Counted from the first letter of the stretch, positions 8,492-18,121 are shown. The stretch: DNA of 64,000 nucleotides from DASRIA01 sp963724065 (GCA_963724065.1 CAVRTB010000003.1:62001-126000), one strand, 5' to 3'. Notes: a model not told the origin generated them from the letters alone. A program made the numbers and translations.

Positions 8492-9463
8492 CTAGAGCCA
8501 GCCGGCTTTGCGGAACCGCATGTAGAGGAACAGGCAGACGAGCGAGATGAAGGCGAGCACCGCCGGGTACCCGTACTCCCACTTCAGCTCCGGCATGTGG
8601 TCGAAGTTCATCCCGTAGATCCCCGCCACGGCGGTGGGCACCGCGAGAATCGCGACCCATGCTGTGATCCTTCGCATGTCCTCGTTCTGGCGCACGTTGA
8701 TCTGCGTGAGGTTTGCGCCGAGCGCGGTCGAGAGCAGGTCGCGGAACTGCTCGAGCTGGCCGTTGACGCGCAACAGGTGGTCGTGCACGTCGCGGAAGTA
8801 GGGCGCCAGCTCTTCGTCGACCCCGGGGACCTTGCGGGCCGCAAGCCGCTCGACCGCCGGCGCGAGCGGCTCGACGGCGCGGCGGAAGTCCAGGACCTCG
8901 CGCTCCAGGTAGTAGATCCGCTCCGCCGGGTTGTAGCGGCTGGGGGAGAAGACCTGCAGCTCGACCTCCTGGATGTCCACCGTGAGGCCGTCGACGACCG
9001 GCTCATAGTCGTCGACGATGCGGTCGACGATCGCGTACAGCACCGCCCCCGGCCCGCGCGCCGCCAGATCCGGCTCGCGCTCGAGGCGCTCGCGCACATC
9101 CTTGAGCGGGCCGGGACGGCCGTGGCGCACCGAGATCAGGAACTCGGGGTTGGCGAACAGCGCGATCTCGCCGATGTCGACGACCTCGTCGTGGTCGATG
9201 TAGCTGACGGGCTTGAGCACGAGTAGCAACGTCTCGTCGTATGTCTCGAGCTTTGGTCGCTGGTGTGCCTTGACCGCGTCCTCGACCGCCAGAGGGTGCA
9301 GGCCGAACTCTCTGGTCACCTCCGCGAACTCCTCACCGGAGGGCTCGTAGAGCCCGAGCCAGACGAAAGCATCGTCCCGGCGGCAGGCCTGCGAGGCCTC
9401 GGCGACCGAGATGTCACCCGCCTGGCGCCGGCCGTTCCGGTAGACGGCGCAGTCGACGATCAT
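8492..9463 (-). CDS. corA: CorA family magnesium/cobalt transporter
   Basis: 323 aa. A long soluble N-terminal domain with charged helices (about 1-260) is followed by two membrane helices at the C-terminus. The family signature G-M-N lies at 284-286 (YGMNFDHMPE), directly after the first helix, and the protein ends in a short basic tail (MRFRKAGWL). CorA forms a pentameric channel for Mg2+ uptake, gated by cytoplasmic Mg2+. The ATG at 9463 starts the conserved MIVDCAVYRNGRR. It is divergent from the AI-2E family gene, with only about 11 bp between the longest frames. Confidence 0.95.
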   Translation of the reverse strand: MIVDCAVYRNGRRQAGDISVAEASQACRRDDAFVWLGLYEPSGEEFAEVTREFGLHPLAVEDAVKAHQRPKLETYDETLLLVLKPVSYIDHDEVVDIGEIALFANPEFLISVRHGRPGPLKDVRERLEREPDLAARGPGAVLYAIVDRIVDDYEPVVDGLTVDIQEVELQVFSPSRYNPAERIYYLEREVLDFRRAVEPLAPAVERLAARKVPGVDEELAPYFRDVHDHLLRVNGQLEQFRDLLSTALGANLTQINVRQNEDMRRITAWVAILAVPTAVAGIYGMNFDHMPELKWEYGYPAVLAFISLVCLFLYMRFRKAGWL

Positions 9464-9474
9464 CGGGCGGGAGT

Positions 9475-10611
9475 ATGCCCCTCCTCGGGGTCCGACGCAT
9501 TTCGTACGGTGCGCCCGTGGGGATCGCCGACGCGCCCGTCCGCAGCATCGCGAAGATCGTGCTCGTCACAGTCGCGGTGATCCTGTGCCTGTACCTGATC
9601 TATCTGGTGCGCAGGCCGCTCACCTGGCTGTTCATAGCGATATTTCTGGCGGTGGCGCTCTCGGCACCCGTGAACTTCCTCAACCGCCACATGAAGCGCG
9701 GGTTCGCGATCGCGCTGGTCTACCTGGGGCTGCTCGGCGCGATTGCGGTGCTTACCGCACTGCTGGTGCCGCCGGTCGTCAACGAGGCCACCGACCTGGC
9801 CGACAACGCCCCGAGGTACGTCGAGGACGTCCGCGACTACGTCCAGAAGAACGATCGCCTGAACGAGATCAACAACGACTACCAGATCACGGACAAGCTG
9901 GACGAGGAGGCGGCCAAGCTTCCCACCCGGATCGGCGGTGCGGCCGGGGTCTTACGCGACATCGGGTTCGGGATCGTCAACGGGATCTTCGCCTTCGTCA
10001 CGATCATGGTGCTGGCGGCGTTCATGCTGAGCGGTGGGCCCGACTGGCGCCGCCGCGCCATGGGGCTGATGCCCCCCGACCGCGCGCAGCGGGTGGACCG
10101 CGTGCTCGACCACATGTCGCGCGCGGTCGGGGGCTATGTCGCGGGGGCGATGCTCGTCGCGCTGATCGCGGGGACCTCGACGTTCATCGTCCTCACGATC
10201 CTCGGCGTCCCGTTCGCGGCGCCGCTCGGTCTCGTCGCCGGCCTGTTCTCGCTCGTGCCGCTCGTGGGCGCCACGATCGCCGCGATCCTGATCGGGCTGA
10301 TCACGCTCTTCAGCGGCGACTTCCCGACCGACACGATCATCTGGGCGATCTGGGCAATCGTCTACCAGCAGCTCGAGAACAACCTGCTCCAGCCACAGAT
10401 CCAGAAGCGCACGGTGAACGTCAACGGCTTCGTGATCCTCGTGTCGGTCCTGTTCGGCGCGACGCTGCTCGGGGTGCTCGGCGCGCTCGTCGCGATACCG
10501 ATCGCCGCCTCGATCCAGATCGTGATCCGCGAGTGGTGGCAGTACCGCCGCGAGACCATGCTCTCGATTCCGCAGCCGCCTCCCGCGCCCGAGACGCCGG
10601 CGTCTGCCTAG
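9475..10611 (+). CDS. AI-2E family (PerM-like) transporter
   Basis: 378 aa by the longest frame. About eight membrane helices with a soluble region near 100-150, and the family region IWAIVYQQLENNLLQPQIQ followed by VNVNGF close to the C-terminus. Members include the exporter TqsA and Na+/H+-type transporters; the substrate here cannot be told. A GTG at 9517 (M-G-I-A-D-A-P) is an alternative start and would leave more room for the divergent corA promoter. The stop overlaps the stop of the convergent YihY paralogue by 4 bp (CTAG, 10608-10611). Confidence 0.88.
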   Translation: MPLLGVRRISYGAPVGIADAPVRSIAKIVLVTVAVILCLYLIYLVRRPLTWLFIAIFLAVALSAPVNFLNRHMKRGFAIALVYLGLLGAIAVLTALLVPPVVNEATDLADNAPRYVEDVRDYVQKNDRLNEINNDYQITDKLDEEAAKLPTRIGGAAGVLRDIGFGIVNGIFAFVTIMVLAAFMLSGGPDWRRRAMGLMPPDRAQRVDRVLDHMSRAVGGYVAGAMLVALIAGTSTFIVLTILGVPFAAPLGLVAGLFSLVPLVGATIAAILIGLITLFSGDFPTDTIIWAIWAIVYQQLENNLLQPQIQKRTVNVNGFVILVSVLFGATLLGVLGALVAIPIAASIQIVIREWWQYRRETMLSIPQPPPAPETPASA

Positions 10612-11597
10612 CCCTGCGGGGCGGACTTCGCGGCCGGGTCGCGCGCAGGAAGCTGTAGATCGCGTTCGGCGGGCAAGCCCGTTTCCAGCTCGCGGCCACG
10701 CTCGACCTCGGCGTTCAGCTCAGCGCCCAGCAGCAGGGCGACGTTCGAGATCCACAACCACACGAGGAAGACGATCACGCCCCCGAGCGTGCCGTACGTC
10801 TCGTTGTAGGAGCCGAAGTTGGCAACGTAGAACGCGAACCCCGCGGACGCCGCGATCCAGATCAGGACCGCCCCGATGCCGCCCGGGGTGAGCCACCTGA
10901 AGCCCGGGTGGTCGACGTTCGGCGCGGCCCAGTAGAGGACGGAGAACATCAGGCTCACGAGCAGCACGAGCACCGGCCACTTGGCGATGTCCCAGGCCGT
11001 CACGGCAGCGCTGCCGAGCCCGATCACGTTGCCCACCTCCTCGGCGAGCGGCCCGGTCACCACGACCGCGACGGCGCCGACCGAGATCAACAGGAGCATG
11101 GACAGCGTGATCGCGATCTGGATCGGGCGCAGCTTCCAGAAGGGCCGGCCCTCCTCGACCTCGTAGATCGAGTTCGACGCGCGGATGAACGCGCCGACGT
11201 AGCTCGACGCCGACCACAGGGCGGTTGCGAGACCGATGATCAGCAGCACCCCGGCCTGTCCCTGCCCGCGCTGCAGGTTCTCGATCGCGCCCGTGAATAT
11301 CTCCTGGGCGGGACCGGGCGCGACGGTCGCGAGATTGTCGAGCAGCGGGTCGGTGGCGGAGTCGCCGATCAGGCCGAGGATCGCGACCAGCACGAGCAAC
11401 GCCGGGAAGATCGCGAGCACGCCGTAATAGGTGAGGGCGGCAGCCCAATCGGTGAGGTTGTCGGCTCTGAACTCACTGATGGTGCGTTTCAGAACGCCCC
11501 ACGATGAGCGCCGCCGCAGATCGGCCGGTCCCTCGGGAGCGCAGCCGGTGGTGCGGTTGTGATGAGGCTCGCCCTGCGCACTCCCCTCGGTCGCCAT
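10608..11597 (-). CDS. Second YihY/BrkB family membrane protein
   Basis: 329 aa with about six membrane helices and the same landmarks as the paralogue at 7573: DWAAALTYYGVLAIFPA, the SSYVGAFIRASNSIYEVEEG segment and VWLWISNVALLLGAELNAE. The C-terminal tail is longer and charged. ATG 11597 is preferred to an upstream in-frame ATG because the preceding 29 residues are low-complexity and reach into the promoter of the divergent secreted-protein gene. Two YihY paralogues within 4 kb, separated by corA and an AI-2E family gene, make this a small membrane-transport cluster. Confidence 0.88.
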   Translation of the reverse strand: MATEGSAQGEPHHNRTTGCAPEGPADLRRRSSWGVLKRTISEFRADNLTDWAAALTYYGVLAIFPALLVLVAILGLIGDSATDPLLDNLATVAPGPAQEIFTGAIENLQRGQGQAGVLLIIGLATALWSASSYVGAFIRASNSIYEVEEGRPFWKLRPIQIAITLSMLLLISVGAVAVVVTGPLAEEVGNVIGLGSAAVTAWDIAKWPVLVLLVSLMFSVLYWAAPNVDHPGFRWLTPGGIGAVLIWIAASAGFAFYVANFGSYNETYGTLGGVIVFLVWLWISNVALLLGAELNAEVERGRELETGLPAERDLQLPARDPAAKSAPQG

Positions 11598-11700
11598 GTT
11601 CCCGGGGTACCCGCCCGATTGAGCACCAAACCGCACCCAACGGTGCGGGGATGCGGGATAGGCTTGTGCGGCCGGCCGGCGCAATCAAAGGGAGGGGTGA

Positions 11701-14667
11701 GTGACGAGACAGGGCAGATCGGGTCTCACGGCGGCGACCCTCGTCGCGTGCTCGATGGTCGTGCTCGCCGCGCCCGCGGCGGGGCAGGCGTACACCTTCG
11801 GGGATGACGTCCAGGCGCGCGGCCCCGAGGAGACCGTGTTCGACCACAGCGACTCGGCGGGCGCCCTCAGGGACGCGTGCAGCGCGGACCACATCCCGGA
11901 TCTCGCGCCGCGCGTTTTTCGCCGCGCGGACGGGCGCGTTCAGCTGTCCATGTCGCACACGACGAACCGTCGCATGATCGGCCCGAGCCTCGACACCCTG
12001 GCCAACGACTGCGCCACCCTGCTCGCGTCGGGCCACAACGCTGACCCCGCCGCCTTCGACGACAACGAATGGGTCGCCGCCACGCACACGACGGACGGCA
12101 CGAGCGTCTACGCGATCGTGCATGACGAATACCACGGCTACGAGCACGGCAACTGCGCGGCCCCGCCCGCCGAGCAGTTCTCACGTTGCTGGGCCAGCTC
12201 GATCACGCTCGCGCGGTCGACCGACCAGGGAGACACGTTCACGCATGTCGCTCCGCCGGGTCATCTGGTGGCGACGTTGCCGTACGCGTTCAATGCGTCG
12301 CAGTCGCGCAACACCGGGCTGCTCCAGTTGAGCAACATCGTCCAGAAGCATCCGCAGCCGCAGGCCGACGACTACTACTACCTGTTCGCGGAGGCCTCCC
12401 CGAGCGACGCGATGGAGCAGCAGTTCGGAGTCTGCCTGCTGCGCACCCGCACCTTGGACGATCCGGCGTCGTGGCGCGCCTGGGACGGCGCCGGCTTCAA
12501 CGTGCGGTTCGTCGACCCGTACTCCAACCCGTCGGAGCCACCCGCGATGCACCTGTGCCAGCCGGTTTCCCCGTACGACTCGCACTTCCTCAGCGCACAG
12601 GTCACATACAACAGCTACCTCGGCAAGTACGTCCTGATCGACATGTCCGCAAAGTACCGGGCGCAGCGCGCGAACTTCTTCGGCACGACCGACGAGATGG
12701 TGCCGGGCGTCTATTACTCGACCTCGTCGGACCTGATCCACTGGTCCGACCGCGAGCTCCTGATGGGGGCCGAGGCTCGCCTGTCGTGGCGGCCCGGCGC
12801 CGACCCGACCACGGGCGAGTGCCTGGAGGACGACTTCCTCAGCTACCCGGCGCTTCTCGACCCCGCCAGCGGTTCGCGCAACTTCGACACGACGGGCGCT
12901 CGCCCGTACCTGTACTTCGTGCGCACGAACGCCCGGCAGAACGGATGCAACGGCACGCTCGATCGCGACCTCGTGCGGATCCCGATCCGGTTCAACAAGG
13001 ATCCGGTGGCGAGATTCGCGAACACGCCCGCTCCGGTCGTCGCCGGGCGCCAGGTCACCTTCGATGCGTCGCAGTCCAGCGACGCGGACGGCCCTATCTC
13101 GAACTACGCGTGGGACCTGGACGGGGACGGGACCTTCGAGACGGACACCGGCTCCGACCCGAATGCGAGCACGACCTACTCGCTCGACGAGATCGGCGCG
13201 CTGACCGTCGGGCTGCGCGTGACCGACGGCGACGGCGCGAGCACCGAGGAGGCGCGGGTCATAACGATTGAGGCACGGGTGAACTTCCAGCCGGACGGCG
13301 CGCCGTTGCCCTCCGGGTACCTGAAGGACTCGGGCCTCCCCTACAGCGACGCGCGAAGCTACGGCTGGGTCACGCAGGACAGCGTGGCGGCCGATCCGCA
13401 CGGCGTGCACCCGCCCCTGGACATGTCCCTCAACGGCCGGGACCGTGACCTCGTCGCCGAGCAGCAGCTCGACACGCTGATCCACATGCAGTACCCACCG
13501 TCGTCCCCGCGCGCCGACGTCCAGAAGGCACCCGGCGCGTGGGAGATCGACGTCCCGGACGGCACGTACACCGTGCGGGTCGGTGCGGGGGACGCGGGCT
13601 GCGCCACGGAGACCGCGTGCACACGGCAGCAGATCAATGTCGAGGGCACGGTTGCGCTCACGCACCAGGAGAGCCCGCCCGGCGCGGTCTTCGACCAGAG
13701 GGCCGCGACGGTCCCGGTGACGGACGGCAAGTTGACGGTCGACGCGATCGGAGGCGAGAACACGAAGATCGACTACGTCAAGGTCGCCGTGCGCGACCGC
13801 GCGCCGATCGCCGCACTCGTCACGTATCCCCGTCCCGTGGCCGTGGGGGCGGACATCCGCTTCTCGGCGAGCGCCATCGACCCCGATGGGGCGGTCGCGA
13901 AGTACGAATGGGATCTCGATGGCGACGGTACCTACGAGACGGACAGCGGCGCGGCGACCACAGTGTTCACCGGAGCGCTCGCGGCGGGAGTGGTCCAGTA
14001 CCGCACGGCACGGAAGTTCGATGTCGGGCTCCGGGTCACCGACGACCAGGGGTTCCAGGGCTTTGCGACCCTCGTGCAACGCGTGCGGGGACAGATCAAC
14101 TTCCAGCCCTACAGCGAGCGCAACTCGCCGGCGGTTCCGTACTACCTCAAGGACCCCGGTGTCCCGTACGAGCCGGGGCGCGGGTCCGGCTGGGTGACCG
14201 AGGAGAGCGTCGCGGCCGCGCCTCATGAGAGCGCCGCGCACACCCCGCTGTACATGCAGTCGAACACCCGTGACCGGCAGGTGGTAGGCCCCGGGCATCC
14301 GTGTTCGATGCCTGACGTCAACGACCAGCTATTCGACACCTTCATCTACATGCAGTACCCACCGATGGCCACGCGCACCGACATACAGAAGACTCCTGGG
14401 GCATGGGAGATGGCCGTCGAGGACGGCTCATACACCGTGATCGTCGGCGTCGGGGACGCGGCCTCGGCGAGCGATCCGCAGTTCCGCAACAGCGTCCATA
14501 CCGTGAACGTCGAGGGCATGCGTGCGATCGACGGGTTCGTGCCGACGGCGGCGAATCCGTGCAAGACAGCGGTGGTCGAGGTCGACGTCTCCGACGGCCG
14601 CCTGACCGTGGATGCGCTCGGGGGGATCAACACGAAGCTCACGCATATCGAGATTCGGCCCTTGTAA
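11701..14667 (+). CDS. Large secreted protein: propeller-like domain, two PKD and two malectin-like domains
   Basis: 988 aa, GTG start with a GGGAGGGG ribosome site just upstream. A signal peptide covers about 1-29. Residues 30-440 form a Cys-containing extracellular region with repeated Ser/Thr-Asp turns that looks like a sialidase/glycosidase-type beta-propeller, though I cannot assign an enzyme. Then PKD (about 441-527, WDLDGDGTFETD), a malectin/CBM-like unit (531-700, NFQP...GYLKDSGLPY), a second PKD (705-795, WDLDGDGTYETD) and a second malectin-like unit (797-988). The C-terminal half is therefore an internal duplication. The likely role is binding or processing of extracellular polysaccharide or glycoprotein. 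No sorting signal is visible. Confidence 0.75.
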   Translation: MTRQGRSGLTAATLVACSMVVLAAPAAGQAYTFGDDVQARGPEETVFDHSDSAGALRDACSADHIPDLAPRVFRRADGRVQLSMSHTTNRRMIGPSLDTLANDCATLLASGHNADPAAFDDNEWVAATHTTDGTSVYAIVHDEYHGYEHGNCAAPPAEQFSRCWASSITLARSTDQGDTFTHVAPPGHLVATLPYAFNASQSRNTGLLQLSNIVQKHPQPQADDYYYLFAEASPSDAMEQQFGVCLLRTRTLDDPASWRAWDGAGFNVRFVDPYSNPSEPPAMHLCQPVSPYDSHFLSAQVTYNSYLGKYVLIDMSAKYRAQRANFFGTTDEMVPGVYYSTSSDLIHWSDRELLMGAEARLSWRPGADPTTGECLEDDFLSYPALLDPASGSRNFDTTGARPYLYFVRTNARQNGCNGTLDRDLVRIPIRFNKDPVARFANTPAPVVAGRQVTFDASQSSDADGPISNYAWDLDGDGTFETDTGSDPNASTTYSLDEIGALTVGLRVTDGDGASTEEARVITIEARVNFQPDGAPLPSGYLKDSGLPYSDARSYGWVTQDSVAADPHGVHPPLDMSLNGRDRDLVAEQQLDTLIHMQYPPSSPRADVQKAPGAWEIDVPDGTYTVRVGAGDAGCATETACTRQQINVEGTVALTHQESPPGAVFDQRAATVPVTDGKLTVDAIGGENTKIDYVKVAVRDRAPIAALVTYPRPVAVGADIRFSASAIDPDGAVAKYEWDLDGDGTYETDSGAATTVFTGALAAGVVQYRTARKFDVGLRVTDDQGFQGFATLVQRVRGQINFQPYSERNSPAVPYYLKDPGVPYEPGRGSGWVTEESVAAAPHESAAHTPLYMQSNTRDRQVVGPGHPCSMPDVNDQLFDTFIYMQYPPMATRTDIQKTPGAWEMAVEDGSYTVIVGVGDAASASDPQFRNSVHTVNVEGMRAIDGFVPTAANPCKTAVVEVDVSDGRLTVDALGGINTKLTHIEIRPL

Positions 14668-14710
14668 CGGCGGGGACCTCGGGGCGGCAGGTTAACCTGA
14701 CCGCTCTCAG

Positions 14711-15760
14711 ATGGGCGTACTTTCATCAATCGGCCTGACCGGCAGCCGGGACATGGCGATCGACCTCGGCACCGCGAACACGCTGGTCTTCGTGCGCGGC
14801 CAGGGGATCCTGGTGTCCGAGCCGTCGGTCGTCGCGGTCGACGCGGCCACCGGCGCGGTGCACGCCGTCGGCGACGACGCCAAGCGGATGATCGGTCGCA
14901 CGCCGGCGACGATCTCCGCGATCAGGCCCCTGCGTCACGGCGTGATCGCCGACTTCGAGGTGACCGAGCAGATGCTGCGGCATTTCATCAGGCGCGTACA
15001 CCACAGCCGGCTCGCGCATCCGCGCGTTGTCATGTGTGCCCCCTCCGGCATCACCGACGTCGAGAAGCGTGCGATCGTGGAGGCTTCGCTGTCGGCCGGC
15101 GCGCGTCGTGTCCAGTTGATCGAGGAGACGATCGCGGCGGCGATCGGCGCGGGAATCCCGATCGAGGAGCCGGTCGGGAACATGGTCGTCGACGTCGGCG
15201 GCGGCACAAGCGAGGTGGCCGTCATCTCGCTCGGCGGGATCGTCGTGTTCGAGTCGGTGCGCGTCGGCGGGTACGACCTCGACGAAGCGATCATGAACTA
15301 CGTCAAGCAGCGTCACGGCGTGACGATCGGGCAGCAGACGGCCGAGCGCCTCAAGTTCGAGATCGGCTCCGCATGGCCTCAGGAAGACGACCTGACCGCG
15401 GAGATCAAGGGGCGCGACCTGGTATCGGGCCTGCCCAAGACCGTGACCCTCACCAGTGAGGAGGTCAGGCAGGCGCTGGAGGAGCCGCTCAAGCTCATCA
15501 TCGAGGCGATCAAGGAGACGCTCGAGCGCACCCCGCCCGAGCTTGCCGCCGACATCACGCAGCGGGGCATCATGCTGGCCGGCGGCGGTTGCCTGCTGCG
15601 GGGCTTCGACGACCGCGTGCGCGACGAGACGAAGATGAACGCGTATCTCGCCGACTCCCCGCTGACCTGCGTGGTGATCGGGTCCGGCCGATCGCTCGAG
15701 GAGTTCGACGTGATGAGCTACGGCGGCTCGGGCAAGCGCCGCAGGCGCTCGCGGCGATGA
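14711..15760 (+). CDS. mreB: MreB/Mrl actin-like protein
   Basis: 349 aa with the actin-fold ATP motifs: phosphate-1 DLGTANTLVF near residue 16, phosphate-2 VDVGGGTSEVAVISLGG near 157, and the adenosine motif MLAGGGCLLRGFDD near 287. It would polymerise under the membrane and guide wall synthesis. The length is normal for MreB (about 335-350), but the C-terminus ends in an unusual basic tail of Arg/Lys/Ser. mreC, mreD, rodA and pbp2 are not neighbours here; the flanking genes are a secreted PKD protein and a carbamoyltransferase. It may therefore be a stand-alone paralogue. Confidence 0.92.
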   Translation: MGVLSSIGLTGSRDMAIDLGTANTLVFVRGQGILVSEPSVVAVDAATGAVHAVGDDAKRMIGRTPATISAIRPLRHGVIADFEVTEQMLRHFIRRVHHSRLAHPRVVMCAPSGITDVEKRAIVEASLSAGARRVQLIEETIAAAIGAGIPIEEPVGNMVVDVGGGTSEVAVISLGGIVVFESVRVGGYDLDEAIMNYVKQRHGVTIGQQTAERLKFEIGSAWPQEDDLTAEIKGRDLVSGLPKTVTLTSEEVRQALEEPLKLIIEAIKETLERTPPELAADITQRGIMLAGGGCLLRGFDDRVRDETKMNAYLADSPLTCVVIGSGRSLEEFDVMSYGGSGKRRRRSRR

Positions 15761-15791
15761 GCCCCGGTGACATGGACGATCCAGACGGCTC

Positions 15792-17402
15792 TTGCTGATC
15801 CTCGCAGTCAAGCCCGACCACGATGGAGCGATCGCCGCGATCCGTGATGGCAAGCTCCTGTTCTCGCTCGAATCCGAGAAGGACTCGTTCGGCCGCCACG
15901 CGCCGCTGACGCCCACGCGGCTGCTCGAGGCCGCGCAGCTGATCGATCGCACGCCCGACGTCCTCGCGCTCGGCGGCTGGTCGCGGCGCCATCACACGAT
16001 CGGAGCCGGTTACGGTGGGACCGGAGAGCCCCTGCGCGACACGCTGCGGCTGTTCGGCGCCGATTGCGAGCTCTTCTCCTCGACCCACGAGCGCTCCCAC
16101 ATCGCGATGGCGTGCGGCATGGCGCCGCCGGACGACGCGAGGCAGCGCGCCGTGCTCGTCTGGGAGGGCAGCCTCGGCAGCTTCTATCTCGTGAACCGCG
16201 ACTGGGAGGTCACGACTACGTTTCCGGTCCTGCTCCAGCCGGGCGCGCGGTACTCGTTCCTGTTCGGGATCGCCGACGAGACCTTCCCCGATCGCGGATC
16301 CTCGCACCGGCTCGAGGACGCGGGCAAGCTGATGGCGCTTGCCGCGTTCGGCGACCCCGGGGCCACGGAATCCGGGGTGGTCGACACGGTCGAGCGGATC
16401 CTCGCGCTGCCGGAGGTCGACCCGGCGCCCAAGCACCTGTTTCGCGACTCGCCGGTCTACAACGCCGGCGTCGAGAGCCAGCTGTTCAAGGACGCGGCCG
16501 CGGTGCTCAACGATCGCCTCTTCGAGGTCTTCCGGACCGCCGCCGAGCAGCACCTTCCCAGCGGCATCCCGCTGCACATCTCCGGCGGCTGCGGCCTCAA
16601 CTGCGATTGGAACGCGCGCTGGCGCGAGCTGGGCCATTTCACCTCCGTGTTCGTGCCGCCCTGCACCGACGACTCCGGGTCGGCGCTCGGAACCGGGATC
16701 GACGCGCTCGCCGCGTTGACCGGCAGTCCGCACCTCGATTGGGACGTGTACTCGGGACTCGAGTTCGTGCGGGACGTCGAGCCCGACCCGGAGGTCTGGG
16801 AGCGGCGCGAGCTGCGTGACGACGCCCTGTCTGATGCGCTCGCGCAAGGTGCGATCGTCGCGTGGGCCCAGGGGCGGTGGGAGATCGGCCCGCGCGCTCT
16901 CGGCAACCGGTCGCTACTCGCGGAGCCGTTCGACCCGCGCACGCGTGACCGGCTCAACGCGATCAAGCAGCGTGAGGACTACCGTCCGATCGCTCCCGTC
17001 TGTCGCATCGAAGATGCCGGCCGCCTGTTCTCCGGCGGGGGATTCGAGGACCCGTACATGCTCTACTTCCGGCGCGTCGTGGGGCGTGGCCTCGCGGCGG
17101 TCACCCACGTCGACCGCTCGGCCCGGGTGCAGACCGTCAGCGAGTCCACGAACCCCGCGCTGCACGGGCTACTGGACGCGTTCGGCGCCCGCCACGGCGC
17201 CGGGGTGCTGTGCAACACATCGCTGAACTTCCGCGGGCACGGCTTCATAAATCGCATGTCGAGCCTCGTCGAGTACTGCGAGGCCCGCGGCGTCTCGGAC
17301 ATGGTCGTCGACGGGCAGTGGTTCCACTGCCGGCGCGAGGTCGTGCCGGGCAGGAGTCTCGACGACACGGCGCGGCCGGCCGTCGCAGCGGTCACGGGCT
17401 GA
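15792..17402 (+). CDS. NodU/CmcH-type carbamoyltransferase
   Basis: 536 aa with a probable TTG start; no ATG or GTG occurs in frame before the conserved VKPDHDGAIAA. The N-terminal Kae1-like domain carries HERSHIAMA (metal or phosphate-binding His), and later come GGCGLNCDWN, the PPCTDDSGSALGTG segment and the C-terminal IGPRALGNRSLLA and KQREDYRPIAPV blocks typical of O-carbamoyltransferases such as TobZ and NodU. These enzymes use carbamoyl phosphate and ATP to carbamoylate a sugar or natural product. No biosynthetic cluster surrounds it, so the acceptor is unknown. The B12-binding protein follows after 32 bp and may be co-transcribed. Confidence 0.87.
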   Translation: MLILAVKPDHDGAIAAIRDGKLLFSLESEKDSFGRHAPLTPTRLLEAAQLIDRTPDVLALGGWSRRHHTIGAGYGGTGEPLRDTLRLFGADCELFSSTHERSHIAMACGMAPPDDARQRAVLVWEGSLGSFYLVNRDWEVTTTFPVLLQPGARYSFLFGIADETFPDRGSSHRLEDAGKLMALAAFGDPGATESGVVDTVERILALPEVDPAPKHLFRDSPVYNAGVESQLFKDAAAVLNDRLFEVFRTAAEQHLPSGIPLHISGGCGLNCDWNARWRELGHFTSVFVPPCTDDSGSALGTGIDALAALTGSPHLDWDVYSGLEFVRDVEPDPEVWERRELRDDALSDALAQGAIVAWAQGRWEIGPRALGNRSLLAEPFDPRTRDRLNAIKQREDYRPIAPVCRIEDAGRLFSGGGFEDPYMLYFRRVVGRGLAAVTHVDRSARVQTVSESTNPALHGLLDAFGARHGAGVLCNTSLNFRGHGFINRMSSLVEYCEARGVSDMVVDGQWFHCRREVVPGRSLDDTARPAVAAVTG

Positions 17403-17434
17403 CTGACCGCGTGTAGGCTAGGCGCAGCGGTCCC

Positions 17435-18103
17435 ATGGAGACCTCACCGAAGCCTGAACGACTGTCGCTGCTCGCGGACGCGTTCATCGCCGCGCTCGTC
17501 GCAGGCGACGCGCGCGCGGCCGACCGCGTCGTGCGCGATGCAATCGACGCGGGGCTCGGGCAGGCGACGATCGACGAGGCGTTGGTGGCTCCGGCGATGC
17601 GTCACATCGGGGACCTGTGGCATCGCGGCGAGATCACCGTCGCAGACGAGCATCTCGCGACCGACATCAGCTTCCGGGTGCTGGCCCTCCAACGCGAGGC
17701 CTTCCGGGTCGCGCACCGGCGCCCGCGTGAGCCGGTGATGCTGGCCGGCGTCGAGGGCGAACGGCACGTGCTCGGGCTCGCGATGGTCGGCGATCTTCTG
17801 TCACACGCGGGCTTCGACGTGCGCAATCTCGGGGCCGACCTGCCGATCGATTCGCTCGGGTCGATCGTCGAGCGCCACCGGCCCGCGGTGTTCGGCTTCA
17901 CCGTGACGATGCCCGATGCACGCGAGCTGCTGCCTCTTGCGATCGACGAGCTGCGCCGCAGTGCGCCGTCGATCGGGGTCCTGGTCGGTGGGCAGGGCGT
18001 TCCGGAGGACCTCTACGAGACAGACTGGTTGACCACCGTGCACCATGTCACGGGCGTCGTCGAGGAGGTCGACGCGCTCCTGCACCGTCCGTCGCTCAAC
18101 TAG
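17435..18103 (+). CDS. Stand-alone B12-binding protein with CarH-type photoreceptor motif
   Basis: 222 aa. Residues about 10-95 form the helical cap (B12-binding_2) and 99-218 the Rossmann-like cobalamin domain. The cap holds Trp62-x9-Glu72-His73, the Wx9EH motif that marks adenosylcobalamin photoreceptors such as CarH. The lower-ligand motif reads E-R-H-V-L-G with His111, so D-x-H-x-x-G has Glu in place of Asp. Unlike CarH/LitR there is no MerR DNA-binding domain, so it should act through partner proteins, as in some two-component-like or anti-repressor designs; this is inference. It may instead be a corrinoid protein of a methyltransferase, but no methyltransferase is adjacent. Confidence 0.85.
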   Translation: METSPKPERLSLLADAFIAALVAGDARAADRVVRDAIDAGLGQATIDEALVAPAMRHIGDLWHRGEITVADEHLATDISFRVLALQREAFRVAHRRPREPVMLAGVEGERHVLGLAMVGDLLSHAGFDVRNLGADLPIDSLGSIVERHRPAVFGFTVTMPDARELLPLAIDELRRSAPSIGVLVGGQGVPEDLYETDWLTTVHHVTGVVEEVDALLHRPSLN

Positions 18104-18121
18104 GGATGCCCGCCACCTCCG

